From the NCBI RefSeq assembly GCF_008831285.2, contig NC_045146.1:1302001-1366000 (forward strand): DNA of 64,000 bases. Direction: 5' to 3'. The position numbers and the translations under genes are program-made. Origin of the DNA: Nymphaea colorata. Taxonomy: Eukaryota; Streptophyta; Magnoliopsida; Nymphaeales; Nymphaeaceae. Every line of letters starts with the position of its first letter. Within the stretch, counting starts at the first letter, position 1. Positions 1-12,539 of this stretch are shown one piece after another. The notes under the pieces are model-generated. The model had not been told where the DNA came from. It made no database searches and worked only from the letters and a program-made list of their open reading frames with translations.

Positions 1-180
1 GATACCTGCGTCGGTCTCGGGTATGTGAGGCGGCGGCGATGGTGACCGTTTGGGCAGAGGCGGCGATGTCTCACGCCTCACGGTGCGGTCCCGAAGCTGC
101 GGGTGACGAAGGGGGAGGAGAGGAGAGGGGAACGAAAGCGAGGGCCGGGGGACGGGAAACCGACTGAGCACGATGGGTAA
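1..180. other. GC-rich edge segment, possible first exon of an off-window gene
   Basis: The first 180 bases are strikingly GC- and CpG-rich compared with the AT-rich DNA that follows, as is typical of a plant 5' untranslated or first exon. Read on the minus strand, the segment runs into ACGCAG followed by GTATC at the window edge, which could be a splice donor; the gene would then extend off the left side. A short open frame also exists on the plus strand (from about 39 to 167) but resembles no family I know. No function can be assigned. Confidence 0.25.
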
Positions 181-2125
181 ATATGTATACACTATACAAG
201 CAGCCGCCGCTTTTTTAAAGAATTAGTAAATAAGCCCCTAATGTTTAAGAAAATTTCTTAAAAAATGCCTACGGAGTACGGTTCCATCGTGATTTTTAGA
301 TGTAAGTAAGTTGAAATTGGAGGAATAGTTGCCAATAAACGGCTGCTCGGAGGTAGGCTCCTATTGTCTCAAAAAATGCTACGAGAAGGCCAAAAAAATC
401 TCACCACCGTTTCAGCTCAGGCAAAAGACTAAAACATAAACAATATTAGAAAAGCTTATGAAGACATTAACCATCATCATCATTCTCATCTCTTTCCCCA
501 TATTGATACATTTGGTCTCCAACCTCTAAAGTAGGTAGTTGACTAAGAACCCTTAGACGTTGATTGACCGCCTTCATGTGTTGCTATTTCTGGTTAATCA
601 GCCTCCTGCCTTCCAGCGTCGTTCTAAGTTTGCGCTTCTATCCTTCATTTTTGGATATGATCCCAAAATTGCCATTGACTCTCGCCATTGAATGCAGCCA
701 GCCATTAAGCACTTGTAATTCAACTTCATCCTCCCTAGATTGAGCTTGAGTAAGTATGGCCTCATTGGATTCCATACCTCTCAATCTCCACATGTTCATC
801 ACCATGGTTTTAATGCCCTTCTTATATGTGACAATTTGCAGCACATTAGTGTTCATGTTTAAGATTGAGAGTCTGCCATCGCAAAGGATTCCAGTATGCA
901 ACCAAGTGGACATTGATTTACGCTCGTCATCCTTCAGCTGCAAACTTAGAAAAGTCTCCTTAGCTGAGCGCCAAACAACAGAGAAAATATGTTCAGTCAT
1001 AATTGTGGTCATTCTCTCATGTGCCACTTCATTCCTAAATCACCATAACTTCCATAACGCGATAGGGAAAAACAACATCCAACATTTTTTATGTCATTTA
1101 ACCTTGAAAGACACCTTGCTCCAAAACTGAAATTCTTTATCTATACTCTGCCACGGGAGCCTACTCCTGACAAAACTAGCAATCATCTATCTCTACACAT
1201 TTTGCACAACTGAACACTTGAACATAACGTGCACATTATTCTCCTCCTCCCTTTTGCATAAATGGTATTTGTTTGCCAAATGAACTCCATGTCTTTGTAA
1301 TCTGTCTTGAGTGGTCAGTCTCATGTGGCTGGCGATGTAGGTAATCCAACTTGCTCTTGTTGGAATGTGTTTGTTCCATATACCCTTTCGCCAGCCTTCC
1401 TGACTATCCTTCTGTCTTATGACTTCCCAAATTGATCTAGGGCTAAGATCTTTGAGTTCTCTAGCATTACTAACAAGCTTGTCAGTCTCATTAACTAGTT
1501 AAATGCACCTACTCACGGTTAATGCCTTGCTTGGCAGCGCTAGCCTAGCCTCACCCAAACTCCTAACTTCGGCAACAAAAAGCTTCAACTGATCAACTAT
1601 GACACCATACTCCTCTCCACTAATTGATTTTACCATAATTTCGTCATGCCACCAGTCAGACCAGAAGAAAACAGATTTACCATCACCAATCTTCCATCTC
1701 ACTCAATTTGCTATCTTATTCTAGCCTTTTCCTAAGCTTTTCCAAGCCCAAGATCCCCTCCAAGGTTTACGCACAGTCCACAAACTGTTGGATTTAAGAT
1801 ATGTAGCTCTGCACCATTGAGCAAAGAGAGAGTTATTATTAAAAGAAGAGCAAAGTCTGCTCGCTAGGAGGGAATCGTTCACATCCTCAAGAAGGCGTAT
1901 ACCAATGCCACCTTTCGCCTTGGACTTGCACAAAGAACACCAGGCTATTTGGTGGATATGTCAGTTAACCTCAGTATCAGCCCATAAGAATCTGGCCATG
2001 CATCTCTCCAGCTTCTTTAGTACTTCGTTCGGGAGAGAGAAAAATTGCATCCAAAAGTTACCCATGGAGCTAAGGTTATGGGTGATAAGGCAAGCACGTC
2101 CTGCATAGGATAGGAGTTGGGTTTT

Positions 2126-3331
2126 TCAAGGTGTCGTCTTCTTCTCGAATTTAGCAATCAAACCTGCGCAAATGTTCACATTTAAGTTTTCCGTAAAGAG
2201 AGGAACACCCAAATAATCCAAAGGTAGCTTAACCACCTGCCAGCCTCCAATGTTGGCTAACCTTTGCTCAAGGGGAGCATCAACGTTGAAGGTGAACAGA
2301 GAAGATTTAGAGTTATTGATAATGAATCTCATTCTTCCTTCAAGTTGGCTCAGGACACTCTTGATATTGGTTAACGATTTAATTGAAGCAACACTGAAAA
2401 GTAGGAGGTCATCTGCAAACATTAAGCAGTGGACATCAGGAGTTGCTCTAACTGAGTTGGGTAGGCGAATGACCCTCTTCATAATTTGTCCATTAAGATA
2501 TCTGACTGCCATTTCCATTAATAGAATGAAAAGGTAGAGGGACATCGGATCGCCTTGCCTAATACCCATCGTAGTTGTGAAGTTTCTCCCTACGTTACCA
2601 TTAATCAACACTGTATAGGAGACAGAGGAGACACAAAACATGATTTTTTCCACCCAGGATGAGTGAAATCCCAGATAAAGAAGGTTGTTATGCATGAATC
2701 TCCAAGATACTCTGTCATAAGCTGTAGAGATATCGAGTTTGAGACAGACTACGGTCTCTTTCTTGCTATCAAAAAGGTGAACCAACTCATTAGCCATGGC
2801 AATCTGATCGTGGATCACCCTAGATTTAACAAAGGCTCCTTGAGTTATCCCGATCATGCGGGGAATGATGTTCTTCATGCGCTGCACCATAATTTTAACA
2901 ATCACCTTGTAAAGGCTATTGCACAGGGCAATGAGTCTAAAATCCTCGATCAGACGTGCTCCTCTTTTCTTAGGGATGAGCATCAAGTAGATATTGTTCA
3001 AACTACGCACCAACTTTCCTGTTATGAAAAAATTGTCCACCACTCTCCAAATATCCTGGCCAATCTCCTCCCACATGATTTGATAAAAAAAGTTCGGGAA
3101 ACCATCAAGTCCCGGAGCACTATCCTTATCAAGAGACATAACAACTTCCTTGACCTCCCCGTAGGTGACTGGTTCCAGGAGGGAGGCGTTCTCCTCTGCT
3201 GAGACAAATTCTCTCTGCCAAATATCATTAGGGATTTCTCCACTAGCCCTAGCATAATTAAGGAAGCATTCAAAATGGCTGCTAGCTGCTTCCAGCACAC
3301 TGTTGATAGAAGAGAAGGTTTGTCGAGCCAC
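2126..3331 (-). CDS. LINE reverse transcriptase ORF fragment (open, 401 codons)
   Basis: An uninterrupted 401-residue frame covers most of a non-LTR reverse transcriptase. Visible motifs in order are SAPGLDGFPNFFY (71-83), LIPKK (118-122), the fingers/palm block FRLIALCNSLYKVIVK (131-146), TQGAFVKSR (163-171), the first catalytic Asp in KLDISTAYDRVSW (198-210), GIRQGDPMSLYLF (256-268, usually GDPLSPYLF) and the catalytic MFADD (304-308). The polymerase would copy the element's own RNA at a nicked target. The upstream part of the ORF toward the endonuclease is broken near 3375-4025, so the true N-terminus is lost and the Met at 3331 is only the first in frame. An intact RT core in an otherwise frameshifted element suggests moderate age. 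Confidence 0.85.
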   Translation of the reverse strand: MARQTFSSINSVLEAASSHFECFLNYARASGEIPNDIWQREFVSAEENASLLEPVTYGEVKEVVMSLDKDSAPGLDGFPNFFYQIMWEEIGQDIWRVVDNFFITGKLVRSLNNIYLMLIPKKRGARLIEDFRLIALCNSLYKVIVKIMVQRMKNIIPRMIGITQGAFVKSRVIHDQIAMANELVHLFDSKKETVVCLKLDISTAYDRVSWRFMHNNLLYLGFHSSWVEKIMFCVSSVSYTVLINGNVGRNFTTTMGIRQGDPMSLYLFILLMEMAVRYLNGQIMKRVIRLPNSVRATPDVHCLMFADDLLLFSVASIKSLTNIKSVLSQLEGRMRFIINNSKSSLFTFNVDAPLEQRLANIGGWQVVKLPLDYLGVPLFTENLNVNICAGLIAKFEKKTTP

Positions 3332-4024
3332 CTCAAGTTCAACAATGCGGTTCTTTCTAGATCTGTTATTGGCAATAGTTTAAAAGAATTGTGTGTTTTT
3401 GTCGCCAGCTAACAACCACTTGACTCTGGACTTTTCCTTCCACATTATCTCTTTCAAGTGTAAAACCTTCTCCAGCTCTTTCTTGATGGATTCCTCTTCC
3501 CTCGTGGCCCACCCATCCCTAGCCTCACTATTCGCTTGTGCTTGCCTGAGGCGACCTTGAAGGGATTTTATGTTGTCCTCAATACGCCCAAAGGAATTTT
3601 TGTTTCATTATATTAGGGTGCATTTAACCACCTCAAGCTTTTGAAGGACCCGTAACATAGGACACCCCTACACCTCAGCCCCCCATGCTTCACTGATAAC
3701 CTGGCGGCCTTACCTGGTCAACATTCAGAGTTTCATGACTCTGAAACGTCTTGTATTCCTACTTGCCAAATAAGGTTGTCCATCTTCACTATGATCACCT
3801 TGTGGTCTGAAGTGGCTCTGGGGGATGTAGAAAGAGTACAACCAACATTTGTCTGTCTTTCCCAAGCAGAATTAGTGAAGCCTCAGTCAAGTTTGCAAAG
3901 GATTCTATCCTTACCTTGGCGTCTATTGGACCAAGTGTAGTTACTTTGGTTGTCACATGGCTCCTTTAAATTGGAAGATAGTATGAATATGTTAAAATCA
4001 GTACATGCTTGAGCAGTCGGGGGC

Positions 4025-4573
4025 TTACCCATTTTTGTTGAGGCTGTTGCGCATAGCATTAAAGTCCCCATAGATCAAAGTAGGAATGTCTTGAGCATTA
4101 AGAAAAAATGCCAACTCAACAAAGTTATTACGACGAAGTATAGGGTTATTAGGCATGTAAACAGCTACTATCCGAAAAATCTGTGTCACATTAGTAAAGG
4201 TGAAATGATCAGCCAACCACCATTGATTTTTTACCCAACCATGGTTATGAGCATGCACCTGGTTCCAAAAGCCAAAAATATGAGCTCGCCCATCCTCCCC
4301 ATTTTCATTCCTCTGCACCCCTTCCATGTTCAAGCGGCGGGCAACACTCTTAATAACCACCTCCTTAACTTGCGCATCAAGAAGAAAGCAGATCCAAGGC
4401 CTTTCAGACTTACAAAGATTAACAAGGTCTTGTTGGGCTGCTGGACGTGCAGCCCCCTCATGTTCCAACAAGCGAGTTTCATCGGCGTACTGCCGACTTC
4501 TCTCCATCTCCCCCCCCCCCCCGGTCCATAGCCTCTTCAATTTCTCATGGCTGTTTCTCCTTGCCTTTTTCAT
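4025..4573 (-). pseudogene. LINE endonuclease fragment
   Basis: This minus-strand stretch encodes a partial exonuclease-endonuclease-phosphatase domain. It ends with YGDFNAMRN (LIYGDFNAMRN near the C-terminus of the fragment), the conserved Asp/Asn motif of LINE endonucleases, preceded by FRIVAVYMPNNP, which matches the family's VYGPN-type strand. The N-terminal QET motif is absent from this frame, and the domain's N-terminal portion seems to lie in another frame. The enzyme would nick target DNA for reverse transcription. It belongs to the LINE that also carries the reverse transcriptase immediately downstream. Confidence 0.7.
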
Positions 4574-5024
4574 CTAAGACACGACCTATCTCCTTAATTA
4601 AGTCATATCTTTCTTTCCTTCTCTTTCGTCCAACCCTGATCCATTCGTTTTCTCCTTCCCCTAGCTTAGGCTTGTCTATTGGGAGAGTGGTGTCAATGGG
4701 TAGCAGACTCTGTTTCTTCTGTTTGTTTGTACCCATTAAAGCGAGGGCCTCTCACCACCTTATCCTGGGTTTTAGTTCATTTAGTCTTGGCCCCACTATA
4801 GTTCAGCCCCATCACTGAGCTTCCGGATTCAAAAGTGAAACCGGGAGGGAAGATAAGACCGTCCATCTTCTTATCGTTAGCCAAAACATGAAAAGGGTTA
4901 GGAAATATAATTCATTAAGAGAGAAATTCCATGCATGGCGATAGATCACATGTATCTAAAAAAATGCATCTGGTCACTAGTTGAGTTAAAGGTTTAATTA
5001 CGGTGAATAAGAGAAAGTTTAGTG

Positions 5025-5325
5025 CAGTAAAGGTAACGTTCTTTTTTGAAAAAAACGTTAAAAATAAAAAAAACACATTTTTTTCACCTTTTTTTACTTT
5101 TTTCAGTTTTTTTAAATGCAGTTTTCTTTTTATTTTTTATTTTTTGTTTGTTGCAAATCTATTTTTCTTTGATGTTTGTGTTATTAGTTTCTCTTATTTT
5201 ATTTTTCTCTCACTTTTAGTTTTTTAAAATTTTTAAAAATTTACTATATTTTTCAAGTTGGTTATATTATAACCGAGAAAAACCTCACCATTTAAAACTT
5301 CAAAACGTCAGTTTGTGACTATGTA
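5025..5325 (+). repeat. AT-rich dispersed repeat, copy A
   Basis: This T-rich segment matches 35930-36235 over about 300 bp on the same strand. Shared blocks include TTGCAAATCTA, TTTGATGTTTRTGTTATTAG, the GAGAAAAACCTC block and the final TTTGTGACTATG. Both copies are flanked by TTTAAAACTYC-like sequence, suggesting a non-coding mobile or duplicated unit. No coding potential. Confidence 0.6.
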
Positions 5326-7650
5326 CCAAGTACAATCTTAGAAATGAGATGTATTATGCTAAGAAAATGGAAGAATGAGGTTATAACCCAACAAATCGAC
5401 ACTGCAAAGGATGGAACTTTAAGAAGACGATGATGTTCCTTGTGGAATGATAGGCAAAGTAATGAAGCTAGGCTCTTGTTTATATACAACATTCATTAAA
5501 AGTTTGTGGTAGCAGCGCGCAATCAGAGCATAGAAACCTGTTTAGTGCTAAAGACATTTAGGGGGAAGCACATTTCTCTTAATCAAATTAGTTACACCAA
5601 AAGTGTTGGATGGGATTATAAAAGAAGGGAATATTGGTATTTCCCTTCAAGTTTTAAATTAAATGTTGCATTTTGGTCAATTAGCAAAATGGGTTTTTGA
5701 TCGAATAAAAAAGATTCCAGTGAATTGATGAATCATAATGAACTGAATGTACAAAAGAATGTGTTCTTAATTTAAAAAACACTAAAAAATGAAAGAATAT
5801 CATTAAAAAAATAATGTCATATAAAGAAAAATAATCATTTTGACTTAGTCTATTTGGGTTTTAGCCTAGATCAGTACATATGCTAACTTTAATGAAGGTT
5901 TTCTAGTTTTTTTTTTCTTTCTAAGAGAATTCCTCGAAATATTAGGATTGCATGGACATACATTTGGGGCTGAAGCCAAAAATGTGTAAACCAATGTGAA
6001 AACTTAAACTTGACATAACTTGAGAGGATCAAAATCAAGTGAACTATTTAGCAATTTTTTCCCCCTTTTATATACTATGGCTTATATCACCAACATCCTC
6101 CCTTCACTTGTACGACGATATCCACCAAAACCCAGACTCTCAACTTCAAGGTCGATCATGGAAAAATTTTAAAGGATCTCACATTTTTTTTTTCTAACCT
6201 TTACTTGGTGGAAACTGCCTTCGACGTAAAACTCCCTATTAAAGTTTTGACTTTATTTGAAGCCCATGTGGACACACAGCACGTCTATCTGACTCGGGTG
6301 TCATGCTATCCAAAGCTAGATACAAATGCCGTGCTGGTCCGCAAAATTTCCGTGCTGGTCCTCAAAATTTCATGTGTTAGTACAGTTAATAATGAAAATG
6401 CCCCTATTTAAATAAAAAAGAAAGTTTTTGTAAGGATAAAAGAAGAAGATATATAGGCAGGCTTTGCTCTATAAAGTGGTCTTGGCTGTGCACTGTGTAA
6501 GCAATTGCCCACACATACTAACAAAAAATATTTATTTTTATATTTGGTACTTCAGAGTTTTTTTTTTCGTTTACATATTGGTAAAAATCTAAAATGTGCC
6601 TTGAATTTTCTGGCCCCGAATTTGGCTCTATCAAATGCTAGGTAACTGCATCAAGCTTGATATGCTCACCTAATGGATGTCGTAAACTGGGCAGGGCATG
6701 GTCACCAGAGGAAGAATTTATAATGTTGTGTATGCATGAAACCCCTAACGTTACTTGGTTTTGAGATTCGCCTATCTAAGGGTGGATATCTAAAGGAGGT
6801 TGGTAATTGCTTCTAGAAAAGAAATGAGAATCCTATTGCAGTTAAATAACTTTATTCACAACATATTGCTGAATACGAGATCGGTCAAAGTTCTACGTTT
6901 AAGGTTGAAAAGTTGAAAGGGATGGTCTGTTTATGTAAAAGGATGGTTAAACACAGAATGTTTCTTGATATTTCACTGATCAAATAACTTAACTTGTATT
7001 GTTAGACAAACTAATGCACTCGAAGATTGTGTTATTGCATTCTCAAAGAAGAAGATTTGCATTCTTTTCTGAAACCACGCTTTTAAGCTTGAATTGTTCC
7101 CCTCTCACTCCCTCTCGCATCACTCATGTCTCTCCCACTCTCTGTGCATGTGTTTATATCCCTCTCTCTCATGCAGGTTGCATACTGACGCGCTCTCTTT
7201 CACTCTCTCAGAGCTCTATTCAAAACTGATAACCTTACAATGTTTTCATATATCTGATTTGGCATTCAATTCAAAACGGATAATCTTAATGACCCTTTAA
7301 ATTTGCTTTTCTTTTTTCACTTTTCATTTTTTTTCTTCTGGAAATAATCCCCTTTTTTGTTAACTAGTTTTTGCCGACTTTGGTCTTGTTTCTCACATTG
7401 TTATTTGGTTCTGCCTTGATTCTTTGCATTACTCGTTTATTCTAAAGTGCCATTTTGTGTTTTCATTCCAAGCATCCGCACGTCCACAATTTTGCCATTA
7501 AGGTATTGGTTGAATGATTAAATCTAATATATAATGTGTATTTGATTCCATGAACTCAGATCAGTTGTTGCTTTTGGGCATGAAACCTTGTGAAATCATA
7601 TTACAGATTTAATTGAATACATTGTCAAATTCTTGTTAGATTAAGATTTC

Positions 7651-7653
<3 letters not shown>

Positions 7654-7683
<30 letters not shown>
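7654..7683 (+). repeat. (TC)n microsatellite
   Basis: About 15 perfect TC units. Confidence 0.95.
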
Positions 7684-7685
<2 letters not shown>

Positions 7686-10600
7686 TCTGTACCACAAGAT
7701 TGCTAGTTGTTCTAAAGGGACAGACATGTGAAAATTCAGGTGCCAGTTTGATTCTTGTGGATGCTATTCATTTGGATTGTAAACAGTGGATGCACTGCAC
7801 TCTAGTTGACGGATGTCCTACTTCCCACCTAAGTCTTGATCAAGCAGCCCTAAACCTCAGCGCAATGATTAAAAAAAACAGAAGGGAAGGAGGGAAGGCT
7901 TTGGCGTCTTCAAGGTACCTTCGTGCCTCCAAAAGATTGTTAATTATCCAAATGACAGGTTTGAAAGCTATCGAAGTAATTTATTTTTACAACTTTTGGT
8001 TCATTATTGCTTGTTTCATGTCCGATCTTCCTTTTCAGCACAAGTGTTTTGTTCAAGCAAAGATGATCATCCACATCAATCACTGTGAGCTAAGGCACAA
8101 CGTGTCCATTTCATGGTTCAAACAACTGTTAGACAAGTATGACATCTTATCTTTTAAGTCCTCCGAACAGATGCTAGAGGCCATCACACGTTATCCTCCT
8201 GGACAATAACTTTCCTGTTCCTGGGAACACTTGTTTCTGAAACATGAGTTCTAAAACTCCATGTTCCTGCAACCAAATGCTATCTAACATTCATATTCAT
8301 ATGTACTGCAATTAGTATTACTGGTTACTTCTCGCCCTTTCTATTCTAGTTCTTAGCTATCCTGCTGCAATTTCATTTTTCTTTCTACCCTTGTTTCTTA
8401 GAGATTCCGTGCATGAAGACTTGAGAATTCGATATTCTAATAACATGCACAAGAAAAGGCTAGAAGTATTTCATTGGCTTTAGTAAAATATATCATCAGT
8501 TTTATATGTCTATTTGATTCTTAGCTCATAGGATACAAGAACATTAATTCGATATTTTATACATCCAGATAATAGGGTGTGTAAAAAAAGAAAGGAACTC
8601 GGGAACATCCACGATAACAGTGATTTTTTTTTTTTTTTTTTTTTTACAGATTGTTTTCAACAGAAAAAAAAAGTATTGACGTGTAAGATAACAAGTTGTG
8701 TCTTGAGTGTGTGTGACTGGCGATTTGATGAGAAGTCGGAACTACTTCCTTTTGCCCTCCTAAGTGAGACACTTATCAATTGGAATTTACAGCCCAAACA
8801 AACAAATAGCACCAGCAAGAATCAAAGTGATTAAAAAACTTTTTATTAACCTTTCAATTCAATCAGCAATGATATGCTCCGCTCTTTAAGAAGTGTTTTT
8901 CGAAAAAGTACTAAAAACTAATCATTTATATTATAGGCCCCTAGGTCGAGCACTCTGAAAAATTAAAGAAATTTATTATAAACGTAACATGTTACTGTGA
9001 TTTATATATTGCACCGTGAGTGTTGCTAGTTCTTCCCTCCATTGATTCACTTTTTGGGAAAGAACAAAAAGGCTTGATCAAAAGTAAATGCAAATCATGT
9101 CGCCAAATAGTATAAAAATGCCGATATCAAAAATTCTCATCAAAGTAAAAAGAAGAAAGGAAAGAAGAAAAAAGAACAGCCCACTGACAAGAAAGGGGGA
9201 ACCATTCAGTCGGGGCCGCGCGTGCCCACAGTTCTACAGTCCGTCGTTAAATCGATTTCCGACTGTACACACATGCAATTTCTTCCGGCTCTTGCGGCGG
9301 ACGCAGCTCGATGTGCTAGTTGGTGGACGTTTACATCACACGAATACTCTATTTCTCGTTGGTGTTATAGTCTAGGGTTGTTCATGCTCTCATAGACTGT
9401 GGCAGACTGGATGCTAATGTTGGGCATTATTCGACAAGTATCTATCTCATATTTGACCCAACTTGAACCCCAAAAAAGAGAATCGGACTAGCCCGAGTGG
9501 GTCCCACTGAGACGGCTTATTAAAAAATTTTAATATTATTTTTTATATATAATTATAATATTTTATTACGATTAATTATATTTATATATTATTTTATATT
9601 AAATAATATGGTTTTTAATTTAACCAGACTAGGCTCAAGTCGAGCTCAGGCCTGGGTTCAGAGCTGATCTCGATACCTTATCGAGCCAGGTGAAGCCTGA
9701 CCGACCCGATGCCCAAGCTTAGTGGTGGCACATAAGCAGCTGTTCGAACCTAAGGCCTAGACACCCAAGTTGAAGGGGGCTTGGATTGTAAAATCACCAA
9801 TGTCTCCAAGTGGACCCAGAGACAAAGGAAGGAAGTAAGCTTTCACCTCTCAATGGACATGATAAATGGACTCGATTTGACTATTTCTCATGTTTGATAA
9901 GAAAGCTGGTTTGAGATTTGTATTGGGAATGCAGTTTCCACCATGGAGTTTGCATTTAAGTTTGAGATTTGATAAAACCATGTGCAAACAAGTGCTACCC
10001 AATTGCATATAAATGTCAGGTCCGGTTCTTATTGAACCCAGATCCGGTTTTAAATGGCGGTCCAAGTGCAAGTCCGGTTCTAATTCGTCGCGATCCGATC
10101 ATATCGAATTCAGCAAAAGTTGGATCTAACCCGAATCCCAACCATTTACATCCCTTTGATTGCGGACTTAAATTATAAAAAATTCATATCCGCATCGGAT
10201 TCAAAGCATCAAGAAAGAACCAACCTGAGTGTCACTTTTTTACTTTTTTTTTTTTTAAATAAAACTTAAGAACAAAAAATTCAACAAAAGGAGCAATTTG
10301 CGGGCTGAAAAGTCGCCGGAAGGAGTTCACTTGAAAAATATATTATTCCGGCTACTTTTCCCACCGACTTGTTGACCTCGCCCATCTTACTACTATTCAG
10401 TTAGTTGTCTCAAGAGGCTCAGCGTCGTTGATTGAGCTAGGTTCGAGAAAGACTCGTCACCAGTTTCATTCCCCTCTGCATTATGCTCTTGCATGATATC
10501 AAGATGAATGTGTGCTGTCATTTTGATTTGCACGGTAGGTCGTAATCCTCTTGCTCACAAGTAAGTGTGGTAGCTAACTCTTGATAGTCACATGTTCTAC

Positions 10601-10844
10601 TCAAATTGGTTTATGGCATTTGAAAAGTAATCTAGTAACTCATTTATTTATTTATTTCTCTTTTAAGGGTAATCGTGCATGTTATTTTAAAAGATCAGTT
10701 TCAATTAAAACCAAATGATTGAGAAGACTTGGCCAAATTAAAAGGGAAGAAGAAATTTTCCAATATATGGCAACAAGGCAAGGATGGATTTGTCAACTGC
10801 CCTACAATCGTTCACCGAGAAAACAACAAAACTTTTTGCATACA

Positions 10845-11480
10845 AGTCCACAGTGACATGGGAAATTTTTTTGTGGATTTTGTTTTCTCAAGGGGACCGT
10901 GTGAATTGCTTTCATATTTGTTGCCGTCAACCTTTTTCCATTTCATGTTTGAGGTGAAACAAGCTCTATGAACTCCGCAGGTGAGCAAAATATGCTCTAT
11001 GCCATGACTTGGTAGAGAAAGTGCATCATGAACTTTTCTTTTATGTTTAAGGGTGAGTGGTTCATTCCGCCGCCCTTAAGAGAAACCACTGCCCTCTCTT
11101 CCTCCGCGCGGTGCCCGCCTCTTAGGTTTTTACAAAGCATGCTTTTAGACTTTTTACGATCCAAAGGTAGAGTGCACTGAGATGTGACAGTGACCACTTC
11201 AAGACTCAAACATGAGTCCTTAGAAAAGTCAGACCATCTTGTCACCCAATCCGACTAGCTATACTATGTCTTTGGAACCAATCAATTACAAGCTCTTAGA
11301 AACAAATGAACCTAACCCAAAAACATACTTTTCCAACTATGTAAGGATATACAAGTTTCATGTGAACGAAGTTTGGTTAATTTGCAATAAAATGATCAAT
11401 TTTCTTTTCTCATGGGGACCATGTGAATCACTTTCGTATTGGTTAGTGCAAATCATTTCCTCTTTCAGGTTTGGGCAATA
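10845..11480 (+). repeat. Diverged direct duplication (two copies about 530 bp apart)
   Basis: The segments around 10870-10975 and 11400-11480 share the blocks TTTTCTCAWGGGGACCRTGTGAAT and CTTTCRTATTKGTT with similar flanks, indicating an old local direct duplication. Neither copy codes for a recognisable protein. Confidence 0.45.
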
Positions 11481-11519
11481 CAACGTTGCTGGCCCAAAGA
11501 AACCAGTATAACATAAAAA

Positions 11520-11522
<3 letters not shown>

Positions 11523-11571
<49 letters not shown>
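11523..11571 (+). repeat. (TA)n microsatellite
   Basis: About 24 TA units in a row, 320 bp from the 3' end of the PADRE gene. Confidence 0.95.
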
Positions 11572-11573
<2 letters not shown>

Positions 11574-11893
11574 GTCTTGTCATGGAGGAATAATAAATTC
11601 AACATCATATTCACAAGGGAAACCTGGCGGTACATGATACAACAAGATGACAATGCTGATGATCACGGTGATGCCGATGATGATGTTCATGAGCACATGA
11701 ACAGAAGAGGCATGTTGGTTGGAACTATTATGAGAGCATCAGCACTGTTCATGTGCTAGCTGCGGTTAGCGTATAAGATGAGTACTGGAATGATTAAAGA
11801 GTACAAAGTAGGCCGCAGTTAATGGCATGCATTTGTGCTCCCCGGCCGGCCGGCCAAAGCCTAAAGAGGAAACACCAAATTCCACAGCTTGAA

Positions 11894-12457
11894 CTAGCCG
11901 CCACCAGCGCCCGAATTGCCGGAAATCAGTGACTTTATGCTCCTCCGGGAGCTACTGCGGCTCAGTTGGCCTTCGCCGGACGGTCCGGCCTTAGCCGCCA
12001 TTCTCATTTTCTCAATCATCGCCTCTGTATTGGCCTGCTGGGAGAATATCTCAGCCAGTTGCTCAGGGCTAACCACCAACTTGACCCTCCACACTCCCTC
12101 CCACTTTGGAGGCAAGACCTCCACGGTGGGCTCGGGTGGACTCTCGGCCACTGGCTCCGAGGCCGTTTCTGGGTCCTCCGGCACAGTTTGCTCTAGCACC
12201 GGTACAATCGATACGTCATCCTTTGGCTCAATCGTGTGTGGAAAGAGATAGTACGAGCATCCATTAAGCAGCTGATCGCTTGGGCGCAAAGGCTCCAAGA
12301 CGTCCCCTTGCCGGGAAATGCCATATCCGGGGAAGTCCTTTACAACGGAGTCGACGGAAATTGGGCCTCTAAGCTGCATGATGCCGCCGGAGTCCGTCAT
12401 GATCCGAACTGGATCGTCTTCCCTACCGTAGATACTTCTCAAGCTGCAGTTCCCCAT
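11894..12457 (-). CDS. PADRE/DUF4228 domain protein, putative N-myristoylated
   Basis: A single-exon 187-residue protein. It opens with MGNCSLRS, the Gly2 and Cys4 arrangement of N-myristoylated and palmitoylated plant proteins and the usual start of the DUF4228 (PADRE) family. The in-frame Met five codons upstream (12472) is rejected because it would destroy that signal. The conserved core runs from about residue 18 to 80, including RIMTDSGGIMQLRGPISVDSV, and LRPSDQLLNGCSYYLFP near residues 58-74. A Pro/Glu-rich linker follows (about 80-118), then the VWRVKLVVSPEQLAEIFSQQ block and a Ser/Arg-rich, Gly-rich tail. PADRE genes are small stress- and pathogen-responsive plant genes of unknown biochemical function; membrane anchoring is inferred from the N-terminus. 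Local GC is clearly above the flanks, consistent with a real gene. No introns are needed. Confidence 0.88.
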   Translation of the reverse strand: MGNCSLRSIYGREDDPVRIMTDSGGIMQLRGPISVDSVVKDFPGYGISRQGDVLEPLRPSDQLLNGCSYYLFPHTIEPKDDVSIVPVLEQTVPEDPETASEPVAESPPEPTVEVLPPKWEGVWRVKLVVSPEQLAEIFSQQANTEAMIEKMRMAAKAGPSGEGQLSRSSSRRSIKSLISGNSGAGGG

Positions 12458-12539
12458 TTTTTTCTGTTTCATGATGAAGATGGTGTTCGATCTTCATCCA
12501 TATTTATGGGCAGGAATTCCTAAAGTGGTTCGAATTTTC

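Larger units (their letters stand above)
440..4870 (-). mobile_element. L1-type LINE retrotransposon, decayed
   Basis: Read on the minus strand the order is: charged N-terminal ORF (about 4736-4545), apurinic-type endonuclease (about 4573-4025), reverse transcriptase (3331-2126), a linker rich in plant-LINE residues (about 1933-1499), then a zinc-binding zf-RVT region (about 1400-1180, with the pattern TTQDRLQRHGVHLANKYHLC) and a C-terminal tail (1027-638). This is the normal layout of plant L1-class elements. Frameshifts separate the blocks, so it is not autonomous as it stands. Element ends are not resolved: I found no clear poly(A)/poly(T) tail or target-site duplication, so the outer limits are approximate. 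A run of 14 C at 4509-4522 sits near the endonuclease start. Confidence 0.85.
4880..11890. other. Gene-free AT-rich stretch with repeats
   Basis: I see no supportable protein-coding gene here. The longest open frame (7700-8209 plus, 169 codons) matches nothing I recognise, has no flanking gene structure and follows a (TC)n tract. The stretch holds a T-rich dispersed repeat (5025-5325), poly(T) near 8623-8645, a GC-tipped repeat fragment with the CCCGATGCCCAAGCTTAG end near 9700-9722, a diverged duplication (10845-11480) and a (TA)n tract. Confidence 0.5.

Noticed and set aside
4509-4522. Poly(C) run as a structural element
   Set aside because: A simple homopolymer inside a decayed LINE; no sign of function.
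7700-8209. 169-codon plus-strand open frame
   Set aside because: Not similar to any family I know, no introns or gene signals that support it, follows a (TC)n tract; may be chance.
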